Assembly (NCBI GenBank): GCA_020861125.1
Contig: JAJBSZ010000485.1
Span: forward strand, 1-11,950
DNA: 11,950 bases
Reading direction: 5' to 3'
DNA from: Planctomycetota bacterium
GTDB lineage: Bacteria > Planctomycetota > SZUA-567
Below the pieces are notes generated by a model. That model was not told the DNA's origin. It worked only from the letters and a program-made list of their open reading frames with translations, and searched no databases. Each line of letters starts with the position of its first letter. Position 1 is the stretch's first letter. Shown here in pieces: positions 5,134-11,950 of the stretch. The position numbers and the translations under genes were made by a program.

Positions 5134-7347
5134 ATGACCGATCTTTTGCCCGAATGGAGCACCATCACCCAGGTTATCGTGGTGGTGGCGGCCTTTTCCG
5201 TGCTTATCTTCGTCCACGAATTGGGTCATTATCTCGCCGCCCGCCTCACCGGCGTCCGAGTGGAACGGTTTTTCATCGGCTTCGACATCTTTGGCCTGGC
5301 CCTGCAGAAAGAGTACAAGGGAACCGTCTACGGCATCGGCATCCTGCCCCTCGGCGGCTACTGCGCCCTGGCCGGACAGAACGACGACCCACGCAAGGAA
5401 CGCCGCACCGGCGCGTCGGATGAACTGCAGTCCAAACCGTTGTGGGCGCGCGGTCTGGTGTTCGGCGGCGGGGTGATCATGAATTTCATCTTCGGCTTCC
5501 TGGTGCTCATCGCCGCCTACATGATCGGCATCCCTTTCATCCCGCCCGTCCTCGGACGGCTGGATCCCACCGGACCGGCGGCGGTGCACGGGTTTCAGTC
5601 GGGCGATCGGGTTCTGCGGGTAGACGGCCAGGAGGTCGGCTCCTTTGAAGAGGCGGCCGAAGCTATCGCCCTATCCGGCGCCGGCGGGGAAATTGAAGTG
5701 GAAATTGAGCGCCTGGACGACGACGGGGTCCGCCGCAGCCACACCATCCGGGTCAAGGGCCGCGGCTCCAACATGCGCGGCAACCTCAACTCCATCGGCG
5801 CCGAACCGCAGCGGTCGCGGATCGTGGCGGGCATCGTGGACGATCCCCTGTTCGCCAATCTGCTGATCGGCAAACTGGCGGTCGGAGACGAGATCCTGGC
5901 CGTAGAGGGCCAGGAAATTCCGCCCTATGGCGGCGACCGGATCCAGTCGATGCTCCGGGACCGCCCGGGGCAGACCGTTGCCCTGACGGTTAAGAGCGCT
6001 GCCGATGGCGGCATCCGCGAGGTGGACGTACCGCTGGAGACCGTCGGCGTGTGGGATATGGGTCTGCGCATCGGGGTCGTCATCGGCAACGTCATGCCGG
6101 ACGGTCCGGCGGCGCGGGCCGGCTTGCAATCGGGCGACGTGGTGGTCGCCTACCAACTCCCCGGCGACGAAGAACCCGGCCGCTTCACCACCGTCGCCGA
6201 CTTCCAGGCGGTCATGGCCGGCGCCGCCCTCAACCAAATCCACTTGGACCTCCGCCGGGGTGGCGAATCCATCGCGGTTCCCGTCATCCCGCGGTTGATG
6301 GCCGGGAGTACCGATTTCGACCTCGATACCGACACCCTCCTGGGCGTTCAGGGGGAATTCCGGGGTGACGACGGCTTCCGCGTCGACGCGGTGCTGCCGG
6401 ACTCGCCGCTCACCGGTCTGGCCCAGCCCGGCGATTTCATCACCGGCATCAACGGTGACCCGCTGCCGCTGGGGAAATCCCTCCGGGACGCGGTGGAAGA
6501 GGCGGCCTCGGCCAGCGTGCGGCTGTACGTCCGGCGGCAATTCGACGGCGACACGCTGGCGCCGGCGGGTCACCGGGAAGTTCCGGACGCCAACCTGTCC
6601 CTCCGTCTGTCGCCGCGGATCAACCCCGAGTTCCGGCGCCCGATGATCGGGGTCGATCTCGCGACCGGTCCGGTGGTGGCAGTCGTTCCCGGCAGTTATG
6701 CTGACACCACCCTGGGTGGCGCCAGAATCCTGGCCGCCTCCCGGCTGACCGGGCTGCACTTCACGCCAGACCTGCAAAACGTCATCCTCCGCTTCGATTT
6801 CCCCGAAAACTCCCAATTCGGCGGCGGCGCCAAGACCATCATGGCGGAAACGCCGGAAGCCCTGCGCCAGGATCCTCTCGCCTACGGGTTGGTAAGCCAT
6901 CTGCCGGTGGCGATGCGCTCGGCGGAAGAGGTGCGGCCTCTGTCCTTCGTACCTGCGGTGGCGGCGGCCGGCGCGAAGTGGGTGGATCTGTCGCTCATGG
7001 TGTATCGGGTACTGCATAAGCTGGTGATCCGGACCCTGCCCCTGGACGCGGTGGGGGGCCCGGTACAACTGTTCCGGATTATCAAGATTGCCGACGATCG
7101 CGGCTTCCCGTATTTCCTGTATATAGTGGCCCTGATCAGCGTCAACCTGGGCGTCTGCAACCTCCTGCCGTTCCCGGTGCTGGACGGCGGCCACCTGGTG
7201 TTTCTGCTGATCGAGTGGATCATGGGGCGCTCGCCGCCGCAGCGGGTGCGTGACGCCGCCCAATGGGTGGGATTGGTGTGCCTGCTGATGTTCATGCTGA
7301 CGGTTACCATGTACGACCTCAAGCATTTGATCATGGGCACCGGCTGA
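5134..7347 (+). CDS. rseP: RseP-type site-2 intramembrane metalloprotease with multiple PDZ domains
   Basis: Site-2 proteases of this family cut transmembrane anti-sigma factors and clear signal-peptide remnants in the inner membrane. HELGH at 28-32 (zinc ligands and catalytic Glu) lies in the first helix (about 10-32). The second half of the site is NLLPFPVLDGGH (676-687), with the zinc-ligand Asp684. Further helices are at about 107-133, 657-690 and 708-730. The protein is 737 aa, against about 450 for E. coli RseP. The extra length lies between the catalytic halves, where PDZ-like units are seen at about 138-210, 225-305, 312-388 and 402-495, with a less clear stretch to about 600. GDRVLRVDGQ, GDEILAVEGQ, SGDVVVAYQ and GDFITGINGD are their repeated cores. 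The ATG at 5134 has GAGGA 10 bases upstream. It is not flanked by dxr or bamA, the common neighbours, and is probably monocistronic. Its substrate is unknown. Confidence 0.93.
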   Translation: MTDLLPEWSTITQVIVVVAAFSVLIFVHELGHYLAARLTGVRVERFFIGFDIFGLALQKEYKGTVYGIGILPLGGYCALAGQNDDPRKERRTGASDELQSKPLWARGLVFGGGVIMNFIFGFLVLIAAYMIGIPFIPPVLGRLDPTGPAAVHGFQSGDRVLRVDGQEVGSFEEAAEAIALSGAGGEIEVEIERLDDDGVRRSHTIRVKGRGSNMRGNLNSIGAEPQRSRIVAGIVDDPLFANLLIGKLAVGDEILAVEGQEIPPYGGDRIQSMLRDRPGQTVALTVKSAADGGIREVDVPLETVGVWDMGLRIGVVIGNVMPDGPAARAGLQSGDVVVAYQLPGDEEPGRFTTVADFQAVMAGAALNQIHLDLRRGGESIAVPVIPRLMAGSTDFDLDTDTLLGVQGEFRGDDGFRVDAVLPDSPLTGLAQPGDFITGINGDPLPLGKSLRDAVEEAASASVRLYVRRQFDGDTLAPAGHREVPDANLSLRLSPRINPEFRRPMIGVDLATGPVVAVVPGSYADTTLGGARILAASRLTGLHFTPDLQNVILRFDFPENSQFGGGAKTIMAETPEALRQDPLAYGLVSHLPVAMRSAEEVRPLSFVPAVAAAGAKWVDLSLMVYRVLHKLVIRTLPLDAVGGPVQLFRIIKIADDRGFPYFLYIVALISVNLGVCNLLPFPVLDGGHLVFLLIEWIMGRSPPQRVRDAAQWVGLVCLLMFMLTVTMYDLKHLIMGTG

Positions 7348-7372
7348 ACCACGGCCAGACCCACAGCCTATG

Positions 7373-7410
7373 AACCAAGGCCGCGATCCGCTTGCGGCCT
7401 TGGTTTTTTT
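7373..7410 (+). terminator. Strong intrinsic terminator of rseP
   Basis: AACCAAGGCCGC (7373-7384) and GCGGCCTTGGTT (7394-7405) form a perfect 12-bp stem with a 9-base loop, ending in a run of seven T (7404-7410). It starts 25 bases after the rseP stop. The minus strand has only a short T-run, so it is directed at rseP, although it also lies just past the 3' end of the convergent activator gene. Confidence 0.93.
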
Positions 7411-7485
7411 GGGTCCACGACGACCGCGGTGCACTTTCCCGTCGCACAATCACCGCACGCAAAAATGGTTTCTCGCCGCCGAAAA

Positions 7486-9399
7486 TCAACCCTCGATCCC
7501 CAGCGTTTTCATCCGTCGCCACAGGGTGGTTTTGCTGATGCCCAAACGGCGTGCCGCCGCCGCCCGGTCGCCCGGGTTGGCGGCGAGGGCGCCGCGGATC
7601 CGTTCCCGTTCAAAAGCCCGCAGTTCGTCGGCGTAGGATTCGACGGGCGGAGGCTCCGGCGCGGGCGCGGTTTCCACCAGCACCCCGGCCACGTCCGCCT
7701 CTTCGATGATCCCGGTTTTGTTCAGGACTACCAGGCATTCACACACGTTCTTCAGCTCGCGGATATTGCCGTCCCAGCGGTGGCGCAGGAGCCGACCGCC
7801 GGCGGCGTCGGAAAGGGCGATGGCGGGTCGGGCGAACGCGGCGCAGTATTCGTCGATGAAATGGGCGGCCAGCCGGAGGATGTCGGCGCCGCGCTGGTTC
7901 AGGCTGGGTAAATGCAGGGTAAGGACGTTCAGGCGATAATACAGGTCCCGGCGGAAATTGTTGGCCCGCACCTCGGACAGCAACGGCTTGTTGCTGGCGG
8001 AAATTATCCGCACATCCACCGGCGTGATGCGGTCGTCGCCAAGCCGCATGATCTGCCGCTCCTGGATCACCCGGAGCAGGCGGCCCTGCAAATCGAGGGG
8101 AATTTCCGAAATTTCATCGAGAAAAATGGTGCCGGTATGGGCGATTTCAAAGATACCGGCCTTGCCGCCGCGCACAGCGCCGGTAAACGCCCCTTCGGCA
8201 TAGCCGAACAGTTCGCTTTCCAGCAGGCTTTTCGACAGGGCGGCGCAGTTGATGGCGAGAAAGGGCGCGCGACGGCGGTCGCTGGCGTTGTGGATGCTTT
8301 GGGCAAACATTTCCTTGCCGGTGCCGGTGTCGCCGACGATGAGGATGTTGGAGGTGACCGAGGCGAAATTCCGCGCTTTCTCCACCACCTCGGTCAGGGC
8401 CGGCCCGGCGCCTATCAGGTCCTCGAAACGGTAGCGGGCGACGTGACCCTTGGCGGACAGCCGCTGGCGGAAGCGGCTCTCCGCCCGCTGGACTTCGGAA
8501 CTCTTCTTGATGGTGACGACGTGGCCGGAAAAGTCCTCGCCCAACAACACGCTCACCTTGTTCACGGCGAGAAGCTCTCCCTGATGCGACACAATGCGCT
8601 CGTTGACATCGGCGGCGCTGCGCAACACCGCGCCGAGCTGCCCGGCCGGGGCGACGCGGTCCAGGGGAAGGCCCACCACCCGATCCGGCTGCTGCTGCAG
8701 GATATCGGAGGCGACGGCATTGCAGACGGTGATCCGGCCGTCCCGACCGGTGGCCAGCACCCCTTCGTGGGCATAGTTCAGGACGGTGCGGAACTGTTCC
8801 GCCCGTTCGCGTTCCCGGCGTTTGATGATCGCCCCGTGTTTGGCTTCGGACAACGCCTGCCAGATGGACTCGCGGCTCATGCCCAGTATGGCCGGATGGC
8901 AGTCGCGCCCGCTGGCGATCCGGAAAAAGTTCACCCCACAGACGATAATGCGGCGCTCCTCGGCCATCATCCGGTCGAGGACGGCATTGATTTCGGCGGG
9001 ATCGTTGGAATGCTGGGCGTAGGTGCGGATATCCACGTCCAGGATCTCGGCGATGCCGTGGGCGCTGTACACCATGTTGTAATGCCCGGCCACCCCCACC
9101 GGCAGACGGCCGTGACGGCGGATCATGCGGTGGATGGTGGTGGGGATTTCACTGCCGACCGGCACTTCGATCAACGCCACCTGAGGGTGGGCTTTTTTCA
9201 ATTGCGCCGCCATCAGGCCGCGGGCTATCATGATGTCGGCACGGAGCGCCGCCTCCGGCACATCGCGGTAGGTGGACGCGACCCAGACGGTGAAATCGTA
9301 TTCCTCGTCGTCACCGTCGACGGCGGCGTGGTCGCGGTAGGCTTCCTTGATGCCGGCCACCTGACCGGCGTCGGGGGTGATGAAGGCGATGGATATCAT
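7486..9399 (-). CDS. Sigma-54-dependent activator with PrpR N-terminal sensor, PAS, AAA+ and Fis-type HTH
   Basis: The 637-residue regulator has a PrpR_N-like ligand domain (about 1-190; ADIMIARG, then GVNFFRIASGRD and SRESIWQALSEA), a PAS domain (about 200-300) and a sigma-54 AAA+ domain (about 325-560). Walker A is GDTGTGKE (356-363), the sigma-54 contact loop GAFTGA is intact (403-408), Walker B is GTIFLDE (423-429), and the arginine finger region is RRDLYYR (483-489). A Fis-type helix-turn-helix closes it (about 605-632, ending ISKTTLWRRMK). PrpR itself senses 2-methylcitrate; other members sense other small organic acids. The ATG at 9399 has AAGGA 6 bases upstream. The gene is divergent from the dehydrogenase-garR pair, the usual layout for an activator and its target. 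No prp genes are near, so the ligand is probably not methylcitrate. Confidence 0.93.
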   Translation of the reverse strand: MISIAFITPDAGQVAGIKEAYRDHAAVDGDDEEYDFTVWVASTYRDVPEAALRADIMIARGLMAAQLKKAHPQVALIEVPVGSEIPTTIHRMIRRHGRLPVGVAGHYNMVYSAHGIAEILDVDIRTYAQHSNDPAEINAVLDRMMAEERRIIVCGVNFFRIASGRDCHPAILGMSRESIWQALSEAKHGAIIKRRERERAEQFRTVLNYAHEGVLATGRDGRITVCNAVASDILQQQPDRVVGLPLDRVAPAGQLGAVLRSAADVNERIVSHQGELLAVNKVSVLLGEDFSGHVVTIKKSSEVQRAESRFRQRLSAKGHVARYRFEDLIGAGPALTEVVEKARNFASVTSNILIVGDTGTGKEMFAQSIHNASDRRRAPFLAINCAALSKSLLESELFGYAEGAFTGAVRGGKAGIFEIAHTGTIFLDEISEIPLDLQGRLLRVIQERQIMRLGDDRITPVDVRIISASNKPLLSEVRANNFRRDLYYRLNVLTLHLPSLNQRGADILRLAAHFIDEYCAAFARPAIALSDAAGGRLLRHRWDGNIRELKNVCECLVVLNKTGIIEEADVAGVLVETAPAPEPPPVESYADELRAFERERIRGALAANPGDRAAAARRLGISKTTLWRRMKTLGIEG

Positions 9400-9498
9400 G
9401 GCGTTCCTTGACCGCGCGCCGGCAAGGCGGGCGCGTCCGTGGCGGTGGAGTGGACGGGCCGTCCGCGCCGCCAGCGCCGGAGCCCGTCCGCGCGTCCC

Positions 9499-9526
9499 AG
9501 TATAATCCGAATCGGTGCAAACTCAA
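9499..9526 (-). promoter_or_regulatory. Sigma-70 promoter for the PrpR-type activator
   Basis: On the minus strand the -35 is TTGAGT (9526-9521), the spacer 16 bp and the -10 TATACT (9504-9499). Transcription would start near 9492 and give a leader of about 93 bases. The plus strand also reads TATAAT at 9501-9506 but has no -35 at the right distance. Confidence 0.55.
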
Positions 9527-9707
9527 GAGGAGTGGACCGGCCCCGCCACGGCGGTCGACCGGAAAAACGCCGCTGCGGCGGCCGGCGGCCTTCGGCGTCA
9601 CGATTCGTCCCGATCCGGCGGATGGTTCCGGTGCGTCCGGCCGGGCCGGAAGGGCTGCCGACCGGAGGGCGGTACGAGAACCCTGGGGGTTTCCCGAATT
9701 TTCCATG

Positions 9708-9719
9708 GCGGATCCGCCC
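9708..9719. promoter_or_regulatory. 12-bp perfect palindrome, candidate operator
   Basis: GGCGGATCCGCC lies 40 bases before the dehydrogenase start. A related shorter palindrome at 9613-9623 shares its CGGAT/ATCCG half-sites, at a centre-to-centre distance of about 95 bases. Binding by the divergent activator is an inference; GC-rich palindromes also arise by chance. Confidence 0.35.
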
Positions 9720-9759
9720 GTACCGGGCCGCCACCGACCTTTAAGCGGAGGATTTTTCC

Positions 9760-10722
9760 ATGGCGCACAAGGTGCTCGTGACCAAAAACATGGCGGCTAA
9801 GGGTATCGCCTGGCTGCGGGAACGCGGCTATGAGGTGGACGTGATCGTCACCACCGACGAGGCGTCGCTACAACAGGCGATCGTGGACTACGACGGCGTC
9901 CTTGCCAGCGTGGATCCATATACCCGGGACGTGCTTACCGCCGCCAAGAAGCTCAAGGTCATCGCCCGGCACGGCGTCGGGTACGACAGCATCGACCTCG
10001 CCGCCGCCAGCGAATTGGGCATCTGGGTATGCAACACGCCGGTGGCCAACTCCAACGCCGTGGCCGAGCATGCCCTGGCCCTGATCCTGGCTCTGGCCAA
10101 ATATGTCGTCTACTTCGACGATGACGTTCGCCGCGGGGGCTGGGGCGACGACCGGGCCAGCCACATGTCGGTGGAGCTGGCCGGTAAAACCCTGGGGGTG
10201 GTCGGCTTCGGTAACATCGGCCGCATCGTCGCCCGCAAGGCGGCCCTCGGCCTGGATATGAAGGTGCTCGCCTACGACCCCTTCCTGCCCGACGATCGCT
10301 TCCCGGCGGAGGTAAAGCGGGTGGGCGATATGGCTGAGGTGTTCGCCGCCGCCGATTTCGTCACCCTGCACCTGCCGTCAACCGACCAGACCCGAGGGTC
10401 GATCAACGCCAAACTCCTGAAAACGATGCGGTCCAGCGCATTTCTCATCAACTGCGCCCGCGGCGATGTGGTGAACGAGGACGATCTCCACGCAGCCCTT
10501 GCCTCGGGCGCCATCGCCGGTGCCGGCCTCGACGTCTTTACCCGGGAACCGACGGATCGGAATAACCCGCTCCTGACCCTCCCGAACGTCATCGTTATGC
10601 CTCATACCGCCTCCAACACGCCGGAGGCGATGGATGCCATGGGCCTCGACGCCGCCCGCGGTATCGACGAGGTGTTGCGCGGTAAAACGCCGACCTGGCC
10701 GGTCAACCGTCCGAAGATCTGA
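9760..10722 (+). CDS. D-isomer-specific 2-hydroxyacid dehydrogenase (SerA-like, no ACT domain)
   Basis: The 320-residue soluble enzyme should reduce a 2-keto acid to a D-2-hydroxy acid, or the reverse, with NAD(H). The nucleotide-binding domain (about 100-285) carries GFGNIGR (149-155), with an acidic Asp173 after the second strand (LAYDPF). The catalytic set is complete: Arg234 in NCARGD, Glu263 in TREP and His282 in PHTA. The catalytic domain halves are 1-99 and 286-320. It has HGVGYDSIDLAAA (71-83), as in 3-phosphoglycerate dehydrogenases, but ends at 320 with no ACT or intervening domain, so serine-feedback control is absent. Glycerate/hydroxypyruvate or 3-phosphoglycerate dehydrogenase activity are the main options. 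GGAGG lies 8 bases before the ATG. garR follows after 124 bases, with its own promoter candidate. The substrate is not decided by sequence alone. Confidence 0.92.
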   Translation: MAHKVLVTKNMAAKGIAWLRERGYEVDVIVTTDEASLQQAIVDYDGVLASVDPYTRDVLTAAKKLKVIARHGVGYDSIDLAAASELGIWVCNTPVANSNAVAEHALALILALAKYVVYFDDDVRRGGWGDDRASHMSVELAGKTLGVVGFGNIGRIVARKAALGLDMKVLAYDPFLPDDRFPAEVKRVGDMAEVFAAADFVTLHLPSTDQTRGSINAKLLKTMRSSAFLINCARGDVVNEDDLHAALASGAIAGAGLDVFTREPTDRNNPLLTLPNVIVMPHTASNTPEAMDAMGLDAARGIDEVLRGKTPTWPVNRPKI

Positions 10723-10723
10723 C

Positions 10724-10754
10724 CCGGGCCGCCTGGTGGTGGCTGGCCCGGTTT
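10724..10754 (+). terminator. Probable intrinsic terminator after the dehydrogenase gene
   Basis: CCGGGCC (10724-10730) pairs with GGCCCGG (10745-10751), extended by GCC/GGC inside around a 7-base loop with one bulge. The following TTTGTCCTT is a weak U-run. It begins immediately after the stop codon. Partial termination between the dehydrogenase gene and garR is likely. Confidence 0.5.
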
Positions 10755-10759
10755 GTCCT

Positions 10760-10787
10760 TAGACATGAGGCGAATTTTGTATACAAT
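10760..10787 (+). promoter_or_regulatory. Sigma-70 promoter candidate for garR
   Basis: The -35 TAGACA (10760-10765), a 16-bp spacer and the -10 TACAAT (10782-10787) make a good match. The -10 lies inside the perfect palindrome TTGTATACAA (10778-10787), a possible repressor site. The predicted start near 10794 gives a leader of about 53 bases. Confidence 0.55.
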
Positions 10788-10846
10788 GTCCCTTTCTGGA
10801 CGCGTGTCCCGAGTATAGCGGGCAATTTTCACAGGAGAGAGTACAC

Positions 10847-11731
10847 ATGAAAATCGGTTTCATCGGTCTCGGCATCATGGGCAAACCCATGGTCAGGAAC
10901 CTGCTCAAGGCCGGCCACGAGCTGGTGGTATTCGACGTGGTCAAGGAAAACGTCGACATCTCGGTCAAGGACGGCGCCCGGGCCGCCGCTTCCTCCAAGG
11001 CGGTCGCCGAGGAATGCGACACCATCATCACCATGCTGCCCAATTCCCCCCACGTCAAGACCGTGGTCATGGGTGAAAACGGCGTGTTGGAAGGGGCCAA
11101 GGCCGGCACCATCCTCATCGACATGTCCTCCATCGCGCCTCTCGCGTCCCAGGAGATCGAGAAAGCCTGCGCCGCCAAGGGCGTGAAGATGATCGACGCG
11201 CCGGTTTCCGGCGGCGAACCCAAGGCCATCGACGGCAGCCTGTCGATCATGGTCGGCGGCGACAAGGCGGTGTTCGAAAAGGTCAAGGACATCCTCCTGA
11301 AGATGGGTGCTTCGGCCGTGTACTGCGGCAGCATCGGCGCCGGCAATACCACCAAGCTCGCCAACCAGGTGGTGGTGGCTGCCAATATCGCCGCCGTCGC
11401 CGAGGCGTTCACCCTGGCCAAGAAGGCCGGCGTCGATCCGCAGCTGGTGTTCGAAGCGATCAAGGGCGGCCTGGCCGGCTCCACGGTCATGAACGCCAAG
11501 GGCCCGATGATGATCGAGGGCAACTTCAAGCCCGGCTTCAAGATCGACCTCCACATCAAGGACCTGAACAACGCCCTCGATACCGGCCACGGCGTCGGGT
11601 CGCCGCTGCCGCTCACCGCCATGATCATGGAAATGATGCAGACGCTCCACGCCGACGGCAATGGCCAGGACGATCACAGCGCCCTCGCCAAGTACTACGC
11701 CAAGGTATCGGGCACCACCATCCACAAATAA
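10847..11731 (+). CDS. garR: 2-hydroxy-3-oxopropionate (tartronate semialdehyde) reductase
   Basis: GarR reduces tartronate semialdehyde to D-glycerate with NAD(P)H in glucarate, galactarate or glyoxylate breakdown. The 294-residue protein matches the E. coli enzyme closely in length and motifs: GFIGLGIMGKPM (4-15), ITMLPNSPHVK (61-71), IDMSSIAPLAS (91-101), DAPVSGGEPKAIDG (117-130), GNTTKLANQ (166-174, catalytic Lys170), IRGGLAGST-like IKGGLAGST (205-213), FKPGFKIDLHIKDL (227-240) and a DHSALA close (276-281). After the first Rossmann strand it has Asp30 followed by Val, not the Arg seen in E. coli GarR, so NADH preference is possible. AGGAG lies 9 bases before the ATG. It follows the hydroxyacid dehydrogenase gene by 124 bases, with a terminator-like hairpin and a promoter in between. 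3-Hydroxyisobutyrate dehydrogenase is the nearest alternative, but the motifs favour GarR. Confidence 0.93.
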   Translation: MKIGFIGLGIMGKPMVRNLLKAGHELVVFDVVKENVDISVKDGARAAASSKAVAEECDTIITMLPNSPHVKTVVMGENGVLEGAKAGTILIDMSSIAPLASQEIEKACAAKGVKMIDAPVSGGEPKAIDGSLSIMVGGDKAVFEKVKDILLKMGASAVYCGSIGAGNTTKLANQVVVAANIAAVAEAFTLAKKAGVDPQLVFEAIKGGLAGSTVMNAKGPMMIEGNFKPGFKIDLHIKDLNNALDTGHGVGSPLPLTAMIMEMMQTLHADGNGQDDHSALAKYYAKVSGTTIHK

Positions 11732-11754
11732 CCGCCTGCCGGTTTGCCAGGTGA

Positions 11755-11791
11755 GGGGACGGTCCCGTCCGGGACCGTCCCCCCTTTTTTT
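11755..11791 (+). terminator. Strong intrinsic terminator of garR
   Basis: GGGGACGGTCCC (11755-11766) and GGGACCGTCCCC (11771-11782) form a perfect 12-bp stem with the 4-base loop GTCC. CC and a run of seven T (11785-11791) follow. It lies 24 bases after the garR stop. Confidence 0.95.
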
Positions 11792-11833
11792 GCCGCCGCA
11801 CCGGGGAAAGCCTCAAGAAAATCGGCGGGTGAG

Positions 11834-11876
11834 TCGATTGTCACTTGTGTTTCCCACCCGGCTTGCCGACAATCGA
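11834..11876. repeat. 9-bp inverted repeat in the non-coding right end
   Basis: TCGATTGTC (11834-11842) and GACAATCGA (11868-11876) are exact complements around 25 bases. A competing pairing, CGGGTG (11826-11831) with CACCCG (11855-11860), overlaps it. There is no T-run after either, so it is not a standard terminator. It could be a leader structure, an operator or a copy of a dispersed repeat. Confidence 0.4.
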
Positions 11877-11928
11877 AGGAGGGGTGAGGGCGCAGGTATA
11901 CCGCTCCCACTTTAGTTTTTGGTAAATG

Positions 11929-11934
11929 TTGACT
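11929..11934 (+). promoter_or_regulatory. Possible -35 element at the right edge
   Basis: TTGACT lies in a locally AT-rich stretch after the garR terminator. At 17-bp spacing the -10 would begin at 11952, just outside the window, so this cannot be confirmed here. Confidence 0.2.
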
Positions 11935-11950
11935 ACTCCGCATTCATTGT

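Larger units (their letters stand above)
9400..9759. other. Divergent regulatory region between the PrpR-type activator and the dehydrogenase gene
   Basis: These 360 bases hold no supported gene. They contain a minus-strand promoter (9499-9526) and two palindromes sharing CGGAT/ATCCG half-sites: ATCCG-G-CGGAT at 9613-9623 and the perfect 12-mer GGCGGATCCGCC at 9708-9719. A 7-bp inverted repeat CGGTACG/CGTACCG (9670-9676 and 9719-9725) lies close to the dehydrogenase start. The palindromes are plausible activator sites. I could not find a -24/-12 sigma-54 element (GG-N10-GC in good context) on either strand by eye. Confidence 0.5.

Noticed and set aside
5671..7449. 592-codon open frame on the minus strand, antisense to rseP
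   Set aside because: It covers a clearly conserved gene, has no recognisable domains, and is rich in His, Gln and Arg as expected for the complement of GC-biased codons.
7912..9411. 499-codon plus-strand frame antisense to the PrpR-type activator
   Set aside because: The opposite strand encodes a full-length activator with all AAA+ motifs; this frame shows no family features.
10723..10757. Sigma-54 promoter (TGGCCC-N5) before garR
   Set aside because: The -12 side reads GTCC instead of TTGC, and the bases belong to the terminator-like hairpin; a sigma-70 match lies just downstream.
10759..11661. Two long minus-strand frames antisense to garR
   Set aside because: garR is unmistakable on the plus strand; these frames have low-complexity composition typical of shadow frames.
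11695..11943. 82-codon minus-strand frame at the right end
   Set aside because: It runs straight through the garR terminator and the 3' end of garR, has no good ribosome binding site, and shows no known motif.

Overview
The window is GC-rich, densely coded DNA from a Gram-negative-type bacterium. It carries a site-2 protease of the RseP family, a sigma-54 activator, Shine-Dalgarno-led genes and ordinary sigma-70-like promoters. No gene fixes the taxon. The combination of a long multi-PDZ site-2 protease, a PrpR_N-type activator and a membrane TPR gene in front of rpsT and pheS would fit a deltaproteobacterial or PVC/planctomycete-like lineage, but this is a guess. There is no sign of an IS, phage, CRISPR, tRNA or rRNA.

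Left part, minus strand. A translation block reads leftward: a membrane-anchored TPR protein (2067-1165), rpsT for ribosomal protein S20 (1069-791) and the 5' part of pheS (530 to beyond base 1). A near-consensus sigma-70 promoter at 2241-2269 precedes the TPR gene. Its predicted leader starts with a strong GC hairpin. Between rpsT and pheS lies a structured 260-base region with an 8-bp inverted repeat around the rpsT stop and an intrinsic terminator about 60 bases before pheS, which suggests attenuation of pheS.

Middle part. Two minus-strand signalling genes follow: a GAF-GGDEF diguanylate cyclase with intact active site and I-site (3478-2321) and a FIST-domain sensor protein (4811-3585). 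Their short spacer has a terminator-like hairpin, a 10-bp inverted repeat and repeated TTGACT elements. FIST proteins next to c-di-GMP enzymes recall NosP-type sensory pairs. Divergent from the FIST gene is an unusually long rseP-like intramembrane protease gene (5134-7347, 737 aa) with about four PDZ-like domains between its two catalytic halves. It ends in a textbook terminator.

Right part. A PrpR_N/PAS/AAA+/Fis sigma-54 activator (9399-7486, minus) is divergent from a D-2-hydroxyacid dehydrogenase gene (9760-10722), which is followed by garR, tartronate semialdehyde reductase (10847-11731). The two oxidoreductases could both feed D-glycerate, one from hydroxypyruvate and one from tartronate semialdehyde. 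The activator would then sense a related organic acid. This is inferred from families and neighbourhood. A strong terminator closes garR, and the last 160 bases are non-coding with one inverted repeat and a possible -35 element at the edge.

I found no clearly new system. The best leads are the rpsT-pheS leader, the FIST/GGDEF pair, the multi-PDZ protease and the PrpR_N/dehydrogenase/GarR cluster.
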